DNA from: an uncultured Saprospiraceae bacterium
Lineage (GTDB): Bacteria > Bacteroidota > Bacteroidia > Chitinophagales > Saprospiraceae
Reading direction: 5' to 3'
Assembly (NCBI GenBank): GCA_937941765.1
Contig: CALDGQ010000117.1
Coordinates: 37,228-101,227 of the forward strand
DNA: 64,000 bases
Both the position numbers and the translations under genes were made by a program. This document shows, in pieces, positions 34,317 to 43,586 of the stretch. The notes under the pieces are model-generated. The model was not told the DNA's origin. It ran no database searches and worked only from the letters and a program-made list of their open reading frames with translations. Within the stretch, counting starts at the first letter, position 1; every line of letters begins with the position of its first letter.

Positions 34317-35780
34317 ATGGGAGATATATTAGGATTTAAAAAACACAACAGAGCAACTCCGGAATACGAACCTGTAAAAAAAAGGGTGCAACATCATAAA
34401 GAGTTTGAAGAAAAAGTAGCTGATGAATTTATCAATAATCAGGCAGCTCGTTGTATGGATTGCGGGGTTCCATTCTGCCATTCAGGTTGTCCTTTAGGAA
34501 ATAAAATTCCTGATTTTAATGATGCAGTTTATCAAGGAGAATGGAAATTAGCGTTTGAAATTTTAAGTTCTACCAATAATTTTCCTGAATTCACAGGACG
34601 AATATGTCCAGCTCCATGTGAATCAGCCTGTGTCTTAGGGATCAATAATGATCCTGTTTCTATAGAATTTGTAGAGAAATCAATTGTCGAGAAAGCATTT
34701 ACAGAAAAATGGATTCAGCCAGATCATTATATTGAACGGACTGGAAAAAAAGTAGTCATCGTTGGTTCAGGACCGGCAGGTTTGGCCGCCGCAGATCAAT
34801 TGAATAAAGCAGGTCACGAGGTAGTCGTTCATGAAAAAAACACACGCGTAGGAGGATTGTTAAGATATGGAATTCCTGATTTTAAATTGGAAAAACAAGT
34901 GGTAGATAGGAGAGTGGATTTGATGAAAGCTGAAGGCGTTCATTTCATCTGTAATTCTGAAGTCGGAAAAACAGTAAGTGCTATCACATTAAAAAATGAA
35001 TCTGATGCCATGATTTTGTGTGGAGGTTCAAGTGTGCCACGTGATTTGAAAATTGCTGGTAGAAATTTAAAAGGTATTCATTTCGCAATGGATTATTTGG
35101 AGAAAAACAATAAACGAGTTGCTGGTGATCAAATAGATTTTTCTGATTTCGATTTGAAAGGGAAGCAGATTGTTGTAATTGGTGGTGGAGACACTGGGTC
35201 TGATTGTATCGGCACTTCCAATAGATTGGGCGCTAAGTCAATCACTCAAATAGAATTGCTTGCAAAGCCACTAGATCAAAGAACGGATAAAGATCCCTGG
35301 CCGAATTGGCCGATGGTTTTAAGAACTTCAAGTTCTCATAAAGAAGGTTGTGAAAGAGAATGGTCGATACTAACCAAACAATTCATTTCCGAAGATGGTG
35401 TAACAGTGAGTGGAATTGAAGTAGTCAATGTTTCTTGGGAATTAGACGCTGCTGGTAAAGCAACAATGGTAGAGCAAAAAGATAGTTCACGTATTATTCC
35501 ATGCGATTATGTCTTCCTTGCTATTGGATTTTTGAATCCTCAATTTGAAGGAATGATTGAATCTTTAGAAGTAGAATTGGATACAAGAAAAAATGTGAAT
35601 TGCGATAATTATCAAACCTCTATACCTGGTGTGTTTGCAGCGGGTGATATGCGACGAGGGCAGTCACTGGTTGTTTGGGCGATTGCTGAAGGGCGGGAAG
35701 CGGCTTTAGCAATTGATCAGTATTTGATGGGAGATCAAGCAAAATTAAATAGTAATTCCAAGTCGGTGCTAAGTGTTTAG
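34317..35780 (+). CDS. gltD: Glutamate synthase small subunit
   Basis: 487 residues. The N-terminal ferredoxin-like domain carries two [4Fe-4S] sites (CMDCGVPFCHSGCPLGNKIPD and CPAPCESACVLGI). The FAD site is VVIVGSGPAGLAAADQL and the NAD(P)H site is IVVIGGGDTGSDCIGT, with the closing FAD motif PGVFAAGDMRRGQSLVVWAIAEGREAA. It feeds electrons from NADPH to GltB. It starts 2 bp after gltB, so the two are translationally close. Confidence 0.97.
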   Translation: MGDILGFKKHNRATPEYEPVKKRVQHHKEFEEKVADEFINNQAARCMDCGVPFCHSGCPLGNKIPDFNDAVYQGEWKLAFEILSSTNNFPEFTGRICPAPCESACVLGINNDPVSIEFVEKSIVEKAFTEKWIQPDHYIERTGKKVVIVGSGPAGLAAADQLNKAGHEVVVHEKNTRVGGLLRYGIPDFKLEKQVVDRRVDLMKAEGVHFICNSEVGKTVSAITLKNESDAMILCGGSSVPRDLKIAGRNLKGIHFAMDYLEKNNKRVAGDQIDFSDFDLKGKQIVVIGGGDTGSDCIGTSNRLGAKSITQIELLAKPLDQRTDKDPWPNWPMVLRTSSSHKEGCEREWSILTKQFISEDGVTVSGIEVVNVSWELDAAGKATMVEQKDSSRIIPCDYVFLAIGFLNPQFEGMIESLEVELDTRKNVNCDNYQTSIPGVFAAGDMRRGQSLVVWAIAEGREAALAIDQYLMGDQAKLNSNSKSVLSV

Positions 35781-35812
35781 TTACGATATGAGATTAGAAA
35801 TCTGCTACACTG

Positions 35813-35824
35813 TCTTGATCAAGA
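35813..35824. promoter_or_regulatory. 12-bp palindrome between gltD and glnII
   Basis: TCTTGATCAAGA is a perfect palindrome in the 110-bp gap upstream of the glutamine synthetase gene. Its position about 70 bp before the ATG would suit an operator or a small regulator site. No known nitrogen-regulator consensus was matched. Confidence 0.3.
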
Positions 35825-35890
35825 TACTGGCTTTATCTACTATATTAGTATGAATAAAAATGAATTTTAAAAACAAAAAATATTGTAATT

Positions 35891-36913
35891 ATGTCAAAAT
35901 CTAAACTTGAATACATTTGGTTGGATGGTTACAAGCCAACGCAAAACATGAGAAGTAAAACTAAAGTCATTAACGACTTTAGCGGAAAACTAGAGGACTG
36001 CCCGGTATGGTCATTCGACGGATCTTCAACTAAACAAGCGGAAGGAGGTGCCTCCGATTGCTTGTTGAAACCTGTTGCGATTTATCCAGACCCAATTCGA
36101 AAAAATGGCTATCTAGTCATGACGGAAGTTTTAAATGCAGATAGTACGCCCCACGAATCTAATGCACGTGCACTAATCGACGATGATGATAATGATTTTT
36201 GGTTTGGTTTTGAACAAGAATATTTCATCATGGATACTACCACCCAATTGCCATTAGGATTTCCTATTGGAGGTTATCCAGGTCCACAAGGAATGTACTA
36301 TTGTTCAGTAGGAGGAAAAAATACACATGGAAGAGATTTCGTAGAAGAGCATGCAGATTTATGTATTGAAGCAGGATTGAACTTTGAAGGAATCAACCAA
36401 GAAGTTGCATCAGGACAATGGGAATTTCAATTGTTTGCCAAAGGTGCTAAAAAAGCAGGGGACGAAATTTGGATCGGAAGATATTTGTTAGATAGATTGA
36501 CAGAAAAATACGGGTATTATATCGAGTATCATCCAAAACCTATTAAAGGAGATTGGAATGGTTCTGGGATGCACGCCAATTTTTCTAACAGTGTGTTGAG
36601 AACTTGCGGTAGCCAAGCTGTATATGAACAAATTTGTGAAGCTTTCCGTCCAGTTGCTAAAGAACATATTGAAGTCTACGGCGCTTACAATGATCAACGA
36701 TTGACAGGACTCCATGAGACCGCATCCATTCATGATTTTAAATACGGTGTCTCCGATAGAGGTGCTTCCATTCGTATTCCGATTGCAACCGTAGAGAGTG
36801 GATGGAAAGGTTGGTTGGAAGATAGAAGACCAGCTTCTAATGGCGATCCTTACAAAATTGCTGGTCGAATTATCAAGACGGTAAAAAGTGCTAATGTTGC
36901 TGTTGGAGTTTAA
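35891..36913 (+). CDS. glnII: Type II (eukaryote-like) glutamine synthetase
   Basis: 340 residues, far shorter than GSI or GSIII and equal to GSII. Features are YIWLDGYKPTQNMRSKTKVI (beta-grasp), PVWSFDGSSTKQAEGGASDCLLKPV, the metal-ligand segment WFGFEQEYFIMD, PQGMYYCSVGGKNTHGRDFVEEH, and the ATP/glutamate region NGSGMHANFSNSVLR, then SDRGASIRIP. The usual GSI adenylylation loop is absent, so control is probably transcriptional or by feedback. With GltBD it makes the GS-GOGAT cycle, fed by Amt and sensed by PII. It is followed by a terminator. Confidence 0.93.
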   Translation: MSKSKLEYIWLDGYKPTQNMRSKTKVINDFSGKLEDCPVWSFDGSSTKQAEGGASDCLLKPVAIYPDPIRKNGYLVMTEVLNADSTPHESNARALIDDDDNDFWFGFEQEYFIMDTTTQLPLGFPIGGYPGPQGMYYCSVGGKNTHGRDFVEEHADLCIEAGLNFEGINQEVASGQWEFQLFAKGAKKAGDEIWIGRYLLDRLTEKYGYYIEYHPKPIKGDWNGSGMHANFSNSVLRTCGSQAVYEQICEAFRPVAKEHIEVYGAYNDQRLTGLHETASIHDFKYGVSDRGASIRIPIATVESGWKGWLEDRRPASNGDPYKIAGRIIKTVKSANVAVGV

Positions 36914-36978
36914 TCACCCCTCGTTCTAACAGTATAAAAACAGGAAAGATTTTTTTATTAATAATAGTTAATTTTCTT

Positions 36979-37017
36979 ATGCAGTAGCTGATTTTTTTTG
37001 GCTTCTGCATTTTTTTT
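36979..37017 (+). terminator. Terminator of the nitrogen cluster
   Basis: ATGCAGTAGC (36979-36988) pairs with GCTTCTGCAT (37001-37010), with one mismatch, followed by seven Ts (37011-37017). It lies about 65 bp after glnII. Confidence 0.65.
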
Positions 37018-37106
37018 ATTTGGGCTTAGGTAGGTTAGATACTACTATTTCTTAATTAATGATATTCGATTTATTTCTTCTTTTTTGTCGAGTAATGATA
37101 TTCATA

Positions 37107-39866
37107 TTACATTTTTATCAATTTTTGGACAACAAAATTATTTGTTTCAGAATCAATAATTTTTATGAAATAAATACCACTATTAATGTTGCTGAAATCG
37201 ATTCTATTAATATTTCGTTCCAAAATTCCGTTAGCTAAAATTCTTCCTGTCAAATTTAACAATTGATAGTTGAATGATTGATCAGTTGTTTTTGAAATAA
37301 ATATTTCATTGACAAATGGATTTGGAGCAATCTTTATGTTGAAGGCATTTAAGTTGAAGGTAGCAACTGAGCCATCCATTCCATCACAATCTTCATCAAT
37401 ATTGTTTCCTGGAATTTCAGTAGTATTTGGATTGATGGAAGCATTTGTATCATCGCAATCCTCCCAAATATTACTGCCATCTTCATCAGCATCAAATGTT
37501 GTAACCATATTGTTTTGTGTAGTGTTGGTCTCAATCGCTGGGTTGAAATCAAAAAAGATATTAGCTGTATTTTCGATCAAGGTGTTTTCGCCTATATCCC
37601 CAATTGGTCGGATACTGTACATGACGTACCCTTGGCTTGCATCGAAGTTTGTTGTGCTGTCTGGAAGGAAAATATCTCTAAATTCAAAAGTAGCGGTATT
37701 GTTATTTAAAAATGTACTCAATACTGCTTCATGGCTACTTGCAATGACCCGAAAAGTTGACAAGTCAAGATTTTGATCTAAGTCATCTTCAACAACGACG
37801 TCATAAGCTTCTGCATTTCCAGTGTTCTGAAAGCGGATTGTGTAAATTAGATTTTCTCCAATCAATGCATAATTCTCTGGGTAAGCCGGCTGAACCAGTT
37901 TGTCATTAGGGTCAAACGCACATTGTACTTGTATATTTACTGGTGACTGCTCAACAATTTGACCTTGCCCATTCTCATCATTGAACATTGCTTCCATATT
38001 GAAAGAAAGCAAATCCCCAATTTCTAATTCCGGCGGACCAGGTAATTGTAAGCTGATTTTTTTCTTAACTATGGCTCCTGGATATAGGTCGGTGAAATTC
38101 CATCCATAACGAAATGATTCTTCATAATCTGGTGTATCTATAAATAGTACATCTGTAATTTCTTGATCGATGTTTAACCACATTATCCCATCCGTAATTG
38201 TTGTGCCATGATTGCAAGCAATTGCTTCGAATATAACATGTTCATTACATCTAGGCGTTTCATTTGTAATTGCGACTTGGATATCCGAGATATTTTGAAT
38301 TGGTTTTAGTCCATAAAAAATGCTTTCAGTTGGGTTAAATGCACTTAGTGTTACATTACTTGTTATAGGCGAAGTAGTTAACTCCCACATTGGGGCGGAA
38401 GATTGGTTGAAAGAAATTGTGTAGCTCCCATAGTCTAAAAACTTCATACCACCATTTATTGCGTTGCTAAAAGTAAGAATTCCTAATGGTTCAATTAGCG
38501 CACTGGCAAAAGACAAGTAGGGTTCGTCATTATCTAACAATCCATTCTCATTTACATCGTAAAAAATCGGACAGGAAATTTTTGCAATATCTTCGCAGTT
38601 GTCAAGAATTTCATTTTTAGAATTGCAGCCTGTTGCATTGTTAGCAATATTCCCTGAACTATTTAAAAGATAATTGCACAAAAACACATTTGAACATTGA
38701 CTTAGCTCAGGGTTATTAATTATATGCAAAGAATCAATTGAATTCAAGTTACTTAAACCATCCAAATTGGCAAGTACATTGTTGTCAAAGATCCTAAGAT
38801 CCCCATTTATACTTGACAAACTACTCAAGCCATCTAAATTGGTAAGTGAATTGTTGTTTGTAATACTTACAATATTTCCAGTAGAAGAAATATTACTTAA
38901 GCCATCTATATTAGTAAGTGCATCATTATTTGAAATTAATAAGGTGCCACTACTTGAGCTGCCAATTGAGGAGATTTGACTTAATCCGTCTAAGTTAGTA
39001 AGTACATCGTTGTCATCAATTTTTATGCGACCACCTAGAGAAGTGATGTTATTCAAACCATCCAGGTTGGTAAGTGCAGCGTTACCTTGAAATTCTAACC
39101 CATGCGCAATAGAGGAAAGATTGTTAAGATCATCTAAATCCGTAATTGATGAATAATTAATCTCTAAACTACCTCCAATAGATAAGACATTGCTCAATCC
39201 GTATAGACTAACAAGTGAACTGTTCTCATTAATCGTAAGGTTACTATTAACTGTCGAGAGGTTAATCAAGCCGTCTATATTGGTAAGTACATGGTTTGAG
39301 TTAATACTTATAAAATCTGAAACAGCAGTTAGAGCACTCAACCCATCTATATTCGTGAGCATGGGGTTATTTGAAACTATTAGAATTCCACCAACAGAGG
39401 TAATGCTATTCAGACCGCCAATATTAGTAAGTACATCATTGGTTTGAATTAGTAAGTCTTCCTCAATCGAAGTGAGGTTAATTAAACCATCTACATTTGA
39501 AAGTGCTTCATTATTCAAAATTCGTAGCGTACCGCCAATAAAAGAAAGGTTAATTAAATCATCTAAGTTGGTAAGTGATTCAGTACTGACAATAAATAAG
39601 CTTCCGCTAATAGAGGTAATATTACTTAATCCACTTAAATCTGTTATATGATTACTCGATATACTAGAAGTGATTTCTAAGTCTCCATTAATTTCTGTAC
39701 AATTGGGATAATTAACTAAAAAATCTTCCACAGCCCATTGGACACCAAGGGTAAGGTCACCTGGAGGGCACTGAGCAATTAAATTTGGTAAAAACAGAAA
39801 TAACAATATAACTGCATAACTAAATTTGATAAGTTGAATTTGTAATGATTTAACTACTTGACTCAT
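37107..39866 (-). CDS. Secreted LRR-like/T9SS protein, third paralogue
   Basis: 919 residues. The N-terminus (MSQVVKSLQIQLIKFSYAVILLFLFLPNLIAQ) is a long signal peptide. A very regular LRR/receptor-L array follows (about residues 50-400, period about 23, units such as ALTNIDGLSNISSTGNIVSI and NSLTNLDGLSSLSSINGDLR). Then come CSNVFLCNYL, YDVNENGLLDNDE, the CAFDPNDKLVQPAYPENYALIGENL domain (DUF11-like), one MopE-type motif (DADEDGSNIWEDCDDTNASINPNTTEIPGNNIDEDCDG) and a T9SS sorting domain (IAPNPFVNEIFISK to the end). It shares its entire layout with the genes at 7660 and 10278 but lies on the other strand, convergent with glnII. Confidence 0.85.
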   Translation of the reverse strand: MSQVVKSLQIQLIKFSYAVILLFLFLPNLIAQCPPGDLTLGVQWAVEDFLVNYPNCTEINGDLEITSSISSNHITDLSGLSNITSISGSLFIVSTESLTNLDDLINLSFIGGTLRILNNEALSNVDGLINLTSIEEDLLIQTNDVLTNIGGLNSITSVGGILIVSNNPMLTNIDGLSALTAVSDFISINSNHVLTNIDGLINLSTVNSNLTINENSSLVSLYGLSNVLSIGGSLEINYSSITDLDDLNNLSSIAHGLEFQGNAALTNLDGLNNITSLGGRIKIDDNDVLTNLDGLSQISSIGSSSSGTLLISNNDALTNIDGLSNISSTGNIVSITNNNSLTNLDGLSSLSSINGDLRIFDNNVLANLDGLSNLNSIDSLHIINNPELSQCSNVFLCNYLLNSSGNIANNATGCNSKNEILDNCEDIAKISCPIFYDVNENGLLDNDEPYLSFASALIEPLGILTFSNAINGGMKFLDYGSYTISFNQSSAPMWELTTSPITSNVTLSAFNPTESIFYGLKPIQNISDIQVAITNETPRCNEHVIFEAIACNHGTTITDGIMWLNIDQEITDVLFIDTPDYEESFRYGWNFTDLYPGAIVKKKISLQLPGPPELEIGDLLSFNMEAMFNDENGQGQIVEQSPVNIQVQCAFDPNDKLVQPAYPENYALIGENLIYTIRFQNTGNAEAYDVVVEDDLDQNLDLSTFRVIASSHEAVLSTFLNNNTATFEFRDIFLPDSTTNFDASQGYVMYSIRPIGDIGENTLIENTANIFFDFNPAIETNTTQNNMVTTFDADEDGSNIWEDCDDTNASINPNTTEIPGNNIDEDCDGMDGSVATFNLNAFNIKIAPNPFVNEIFISKTTDQSFNYQLLNLTGRILANGILERNINRIDFSNINSGIYFIKIIDSETNNFVVQKLIKM

Positions 39867-40067
39867 AATATTATTTATATCTTTTTTAAACGCTACTCTA
39901 AAAATAACGCAAATTCAAGTCCAAATCAAAATAAATGCTTATGACAATTAAATTAACGCAAGATTTTTATTGAATTCACATGATTATATCAAACATTAAC
40001 AATACAATTCCAGATGAACGTTAAATGTATCCGTTCGTGCTTGGCGATGGCCAGAAGCAAAGCACAA

Positions 40068-41015
40068 TCAACCACTATACCCAAACCGCATCAAGTTCCC
40101 ATTCGCATTTTTTCCTTCATTTGAAATATACAATGTGCCATCTTTATCAATAGCAATTCCTTCTGGTTGGCGAAATTTAGTTTTGCTTAAAAATTCAATA
40201 TGTAAAATTATTCCATTTTCATCTACAACGAACAAGGTATTTCCATGAGCGGAAAGGATGTAAATGTTTTGTGAGAAAGGGTGAACGGCAATACCACTAG
40301 GTGCAAAGCTAAGGGCATCATTGATTTGGATTTCTTTTAAAAATTTGGCAGTAATTCCAGTTGCATTGGTATTGGCAATGAAGTCTTTGATCTTTTCTTT
40401 GGTAATTAAGAACATCGGTTTCTTTTTCAACTTCATTTCTGCAATATCAAAATCATAGATGGCTTTTGACTTTTTGTATTGGTGTTTACCCGATGGACTT
40501 CCTTTGCATGCGATTAAAAGTCGGTTTCTTTTGGGCCAGTAGGAGAGTCCTTCAACATTATTGGCGCTGGTTAAAAAAGTGTTTTTGATTTCAACATGGT
40601 AAGTGGCAGGATCGAAGACGAATAAGGTGCCGTTATTTTTGATGACGTAGCATTTTCCATTGACATACTCTAGACCTTCATAATCTCCAGCAGTTCCAAA
40701 TTCGAAGGAAGATAATAGTTCTCCCGTATTTTTATCCAAATAAAAGATACGTCCCATTTCATCATTGATACAAACCAATTGTGTACTATCTGGAGTCAAG
40801 GAAAGTCCTGAAATTTCAACTAATTTTCGATCTAAAAAACACGTTGTATCCGGCTTTTTTAAATTGTAAGGAAAATTATAATCATTCGTTGGAATTGGTT
40901 TCGGTGTTCCATCATTATTCAATTGCGGAGGTGGTTCAGAGCTGGTACAACTCAAAACACCCATCAACAAGAGAGGTAGCATAAACAACAAACAGGTAAC
41001 TGAGAAATTCCTCAT
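40068..41015 (-). CDS. SdiA-regulated-like lipoprotein (beta-propeller)
   Basis: 315 residues with a lipoprotein signal (MRNFSVTCLLFMLPLLLMGVLSCTS, lipidated Cys about position 23). The mature part matches SdiA-regulated/YjiK-like proteins: LVEISGLSLTPDSTQLVCINDEMGRIFYLDKNTGE, GDYEGLEYVNGKCYVIKNNGTLFVFD, and IAVHPFSQNIYILSAHGNTLFVVDENG, ending FRQPEGIAIDKDGTLYISNEG. The blades are NHL-like and carry a probable ligand-binding acidic patch; the function is unknown. Its start overlaps the end of the next upstream gene by 4 bp (ATGA type), which indicates an operon. Confidence 0.8.
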   Translation of the reverse strand: MRNFSVTCLLFMLPLLLMGVLSCTSSEPPPQLNNDGTPKPIPTNDYNFPYNLKKPDTTCFLDRKLVEISGLSLTPDSTQLVCINDEMGRIFYLDKNTGELLSSFEFGTAGDYEGLEYVNGKCYVIKNNGTLFVFDPATYHVEIKNTFLTSANNVEGLSYWPKRNRLLIACKGSPSGKHQYKKSKAIYDFDIAEMKLKKKPMFLITKEKIKDFIANTNATGITAKFLKEIQINDALSFAPSGIAVHPFSQNIYILSAHGNTLFVVDENGIILHIEFLSKTKFRQPEGIAIDKDGTLYISNEGKNANGNLMRFGYSG

Positions 41016-42031
41016 TTAAAAAACTGATCTGGAGGTGATATGAATAATGATAATTTGAAAAATGGGGTGTCCGTTTGATCTACTTCAAAAAAAGTAGTGT
41101 TTTCATTTAGTGGCATAAAGGTAGCAGAAAAGTTGGTTTGAAATCCGATTTTGGAATAAAACCAAATCCATGGAGCCAACTGTTTTTCAATCAAAATGGT
41201 ACCTGCAATCGCTGCATGATCAAATGCATAATTTTGAAAGACATTTGATAAATCCGTGTAAGCGATGTTGAAAATATTTCCAGAATATTCAGCGCCTATC
41301 GATACCATCGTTTTTTCATCTCTATAACTTTTCAAATAAATGGACAAAGGAAGTACCGCTTCAATTCCCCATTGAGGTGCAAAATTGTGATTGTACATTA
41401 AGACAGGTAGCCATTGGTCATCGACAAAATCTTGAGTGTAAATTAAACCAATTCCGGCTTCTCGTACTTCACTAAATTGATAGCCATAAAACCCAATTAA
41501 CTGAAACGAACTATACTTGTTTTCCAAATCAAACAACCCATTTAAATCGCCACTAAATCCTTTTCTAAATTTTGCCGTAAAATAAGATTTCTCATTGATG
41601 GATTTAATTAGTTGAACACCAAAACCTACTGTTCTTAAATCTAAGTTGTTTAAATAGTTGATGGTTTCTGTAAATTCTGCACCAACTGATTTAATTTTGT
41701 ATTGCTCATTTTTGTAAGCATAACTACCTAGTAATTTAAACCCAGGTTTATTGATGAATGGAATTTTTGCTTGAAAAAACAATGCTCGTCGAGAAGTGAT
41801 ATCGGTCAAAGGTTCTGACAATGAAGTTGTTTTTTCACTTTCGAATTCACTTCTCCCGATGATGTTGTAAGAAAATTCAGCGAGTCTAGTTTTGGTTCTT
41901 TTTTGCAGTCTTGGTTGACAATAAGATAGTTTTTCTATTTCTTGAAATTGGTCTGGTAAGAAATCGGGTTTTTGTTGGGCAGACAATTGGAGCGCAATAA
42001 ATGTCAATACTAAAATAATATCAATTCTCAT
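41012..42031 (-). CDS. Outer-membrane beta-barrel protein (DUF6268-like)
   Basis: 339 residues with signal peptide MRIDIILVLTFIALQLSAQ. The body alternates amphipathic strands rich in Phe/Tyr/Ile (ALFFQAKIPFINKPGFKLLGSYAYKNEQYKI, TVGFGVQLIKSINEKSYFTAKFRKGFSGD, WGIEAVLPLSIYLKSYR) and ends DTPFFKLSLFISPPDQFFK, all typical of an outer-membrane barrel. I associate it with the DUF6268 family with moderate certainty. The start is separated from tspO by a divergent 38-bp gap; its stop overlaps the start of the SdiA-regulated-like gene. Confidence 0.7.
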   Translation of the reverse strand: MRIDIILVLTFIALQLSAQQKPDFLPDQFQEIEKLSYCQPRLQKRTKTRLAEFSYNIIGRSEFESEKTTSLSEPLTDITSRRALFFQAKIPFINKPGFKLLGSYAYKNEQYKIKSVGAEFTETINYLNNLDLRTVGFGVQLIKSINEKSYFTAKFRKGFSGDLNGLFDLENKYSSFQLIGFYGYQFSEVREAGIGLIYTQDFVDDQWLPVLMYNHNFAPQWGIEAVLPLSIYLKSYRDEKTMVSIGAEYSGNIFNIAYTDLSNVFQNYAFDHAAIAGTILIEKQLAPWIWFYSKIGFQTNFSATFMPLNENTTFFEVDQTDTPFFKLSLFISPPDQFFK

Positions 42032-42069
42032 TTTGAAATATAATTATAACTTGCCGGAAAAATAAAGTT

Positions 42070-42543
42070 ATGAATAATTATTGGGTCAAATTAGCCGGTT
42101 TTTTACTCTTAAATTTTGCAGCTATCGGATTGGGTGGAATGGTAACTGGAGATGCAGTAATGGGAGAATGGTACCAAAACCTCAACAAAGCACCTTGGAC
42201 ACCACCTGGTTGGGTTTTTGGGGCGGCATGGACGACCATCATGATTTGTTTTTCGTTTTTTATGGCTTCCATTTTAGATTGGGATCACAAGTCTAAATCA
42301 ATGATTTTGGTTATCTATTTATCTCAATTATTGTTGAATTATTTGTGGAATCCTGTATTCTTTTCCATGCATAAAACGGTTATCGCATTGGTAGTGATTA
42401 CCACTTTATTCTTGTTAGTTTTGTGGTTATTTAGAATGGGGATGAAACAAAAAGGATTTCCGACTGTTGCGTTGATATTCCCATATATTATCTGGCTAAT
42501 TATTGCCATCTCATTAAACGCTTATGTCGTTTTAAACAATTAG
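42070..42543 (+). CDS. tspO: TspO/MBR family tryptophan-rich membrane protein
   Basis: 157 residues with five membrane helices. Family motifs are clear: WYQNLNKAPWTPPGWVFGAAWT, LNYLWNPVFF and PYIIWLIIAISLNAYV. TspO proteins bind porphyrins and other hydrophobic ligands. The gene ends 2 bp before the SDR gene, so the two form a likely operon; in other bacteria tspO is also seen with oxidative or porphyrin-related genes. Confidence 0.93.
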   Translation: MNNYWVKLAGFLLLNFAAIGLGGMVTGDAVMGEWYQNLNKAPWTPPGWVFGAAWTTIMICFSFFMASILDWDHKSKSMILVIYLSQLLLNYLWNPVFFSMHKTVIALVVITTLFLLVLWLFRMGMKQKGFPTVALIFPYIIWLIIAISLNAYVVLNN

Positions 42544-42545
42544 AA

Positions 42546-43247
42546 ATGAAATTAAAAGGAAAAAAAGTAATCGTCACTGGCGGTAGTTCAGGAATTGGAA
42601 AAGCTACTGCAATGCTATTAATCAAGGCTGGCGCAGAGGTGTTAATCACTGGTCGGAATGCTAAAAAATTGAAAGTTGTTGCATCAGAAATCGGAGCATC
42701 TTATGTAAAAGCGGATATTTCTGATTTTAGTAAAATAAAAAGTAGCTTTAAGAAAATGCTCAAGACATTGGGCGGGCTAGATGTTGTTATTAATAATGCT
42801 GGAGTAGGGGAGTTTGCGCTTTTGGGAGATATAAAAGTGGAACAATTTGAAAGTATTTTTGCAACTAATGTTATTGGCTTGACGATGTTTACACAAGAAG
42901 CAGTGAAAGTTTTTAAAGAACAAGAGAAAGGTCATATTATCAATATCGCATCGACGGCAGCTATGAAAGGATTTGCGTATGGTAGTGTATATGCTGCTTC
43001 GAAATTTGCACTAAGAGGCTTAACACAGTGTTGGCAAGCAGAGTTGAGAAAGTATAATATCCGTGTGATGCTCGTCAATCCAAGTGAAGTAACCACTGCC
43101 TTCAATGATAAGGATCGAGTAGAGCGTCCTGATGAAGCTTCAAAGTTGCGTCCTTTGGAAATTGCGCATACGATCAAAGCGGTGCTGGAGATGGATGATC
43201 GTGGGTTTGTGCCTGAGGTTACAGTTTGGGCTACGAATCCAAAGTAG
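42546..43247 (+). CDS. Short-chain dehydrogenase/reductase
   Basis: 233 residues. The NAD(P)-binding motif is VTGGSSGIGKATAML (TGxxxGIG), followed by the NNAG motif (VVINNAGVGEFALL) and the catalytic YxxxK in YAASKFALRGLTQ with the Ser in NIASTAAMKG. It is a classical SDR of unknown substrate, similar to the 3-ketoacyl-ACP reductase-like group. It follows tspO by 2 bp. Its stop codon is 5 bp before the 111-bp tandem repeat. Confidence 0.92.
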   Translation: MKLKGKKVIVTGGSSGIGKATAMLLIKAGAEVLITGRNAKKLKVVASEIGASYVKADISDFSKIKSSFKKMLKTLGGLDVVINNAGVGEFALLGDIKVEQFESIFATNVIGLTMFTQEAVKVFKEQEKGHIINIASTAAMKGFAYGSVYAASKFALRGLTQCWQAELRKYNIRVMLVNPSEVTTAFNDKDRVERPDEASKLRPLEIAHTIKAVLEMDDRGFVPEVTVWATNPK

Positions 43248-43252
43248 TAGAT

Positions 43253-43586
43253 TTCATATCCTTGAAAGGGCTTTCCAGCATTCAATTGAAAAACGCCGTA
43301 TCGAATTTTAATTTTGGTTACTTGGATTTCGTGAGCCCTTTCAAGGCTTTTATGGCTATACAATTCATATCCTTGAAAGGGCTTTCCAGCATTCAATTGA
43401 AAAACGCCGTATTGAATTTTAATTTTGGTTACTTAGGATTTCCTGAGCCCTTCAAGGCTTTTATGGCTATACAATTCCATATCCTTGAAAGGGCTTTCCA
43501 GCATTCAAATGAAAAACGCAGTATCGAATATTAATTTAGGTTACTTGGATTTCATGAGCCCTTTCAAGGCTTTTATGGATGCACAA
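43253..43586. repeat. Three tandem copies of a 111-bp unit with an internal dyad
   Basis: Units start at 43253, 43364 and 43475 with the same period (111 bp; the last about 112). Each begins TTC(C)ATATCCTTGAAAGGG and ends in an ATACAA-like word. Within a unit, CCTTGAAAGGGCT (43260-43272 in unit 1) pairs with AGCCCTTTCAAGG (43334-43346), and the loop contains GCATTCAATTGAAAAACGC. Units 1 and 2 are nearly identical; unit 3 has more changes. The last unit overlaps the final four codons of the minus-strand T9SS gene. Confidence 0.9.

Noticed and set aside
42932..43534. ORFs reading through the 111-bp repeat on both strands (repeated peptide FQLNAGKPFQGYE)
   Set aside because: The protein repeats are a by-product of the DNA tandem repeat; the frames run into neighbouring genes and lack starts of their own.
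43253..43586. Possible CRISPR array
   Set aside because: The units are 111 bp long and identical throughout, with no short repeat plus variable spacer pattern.
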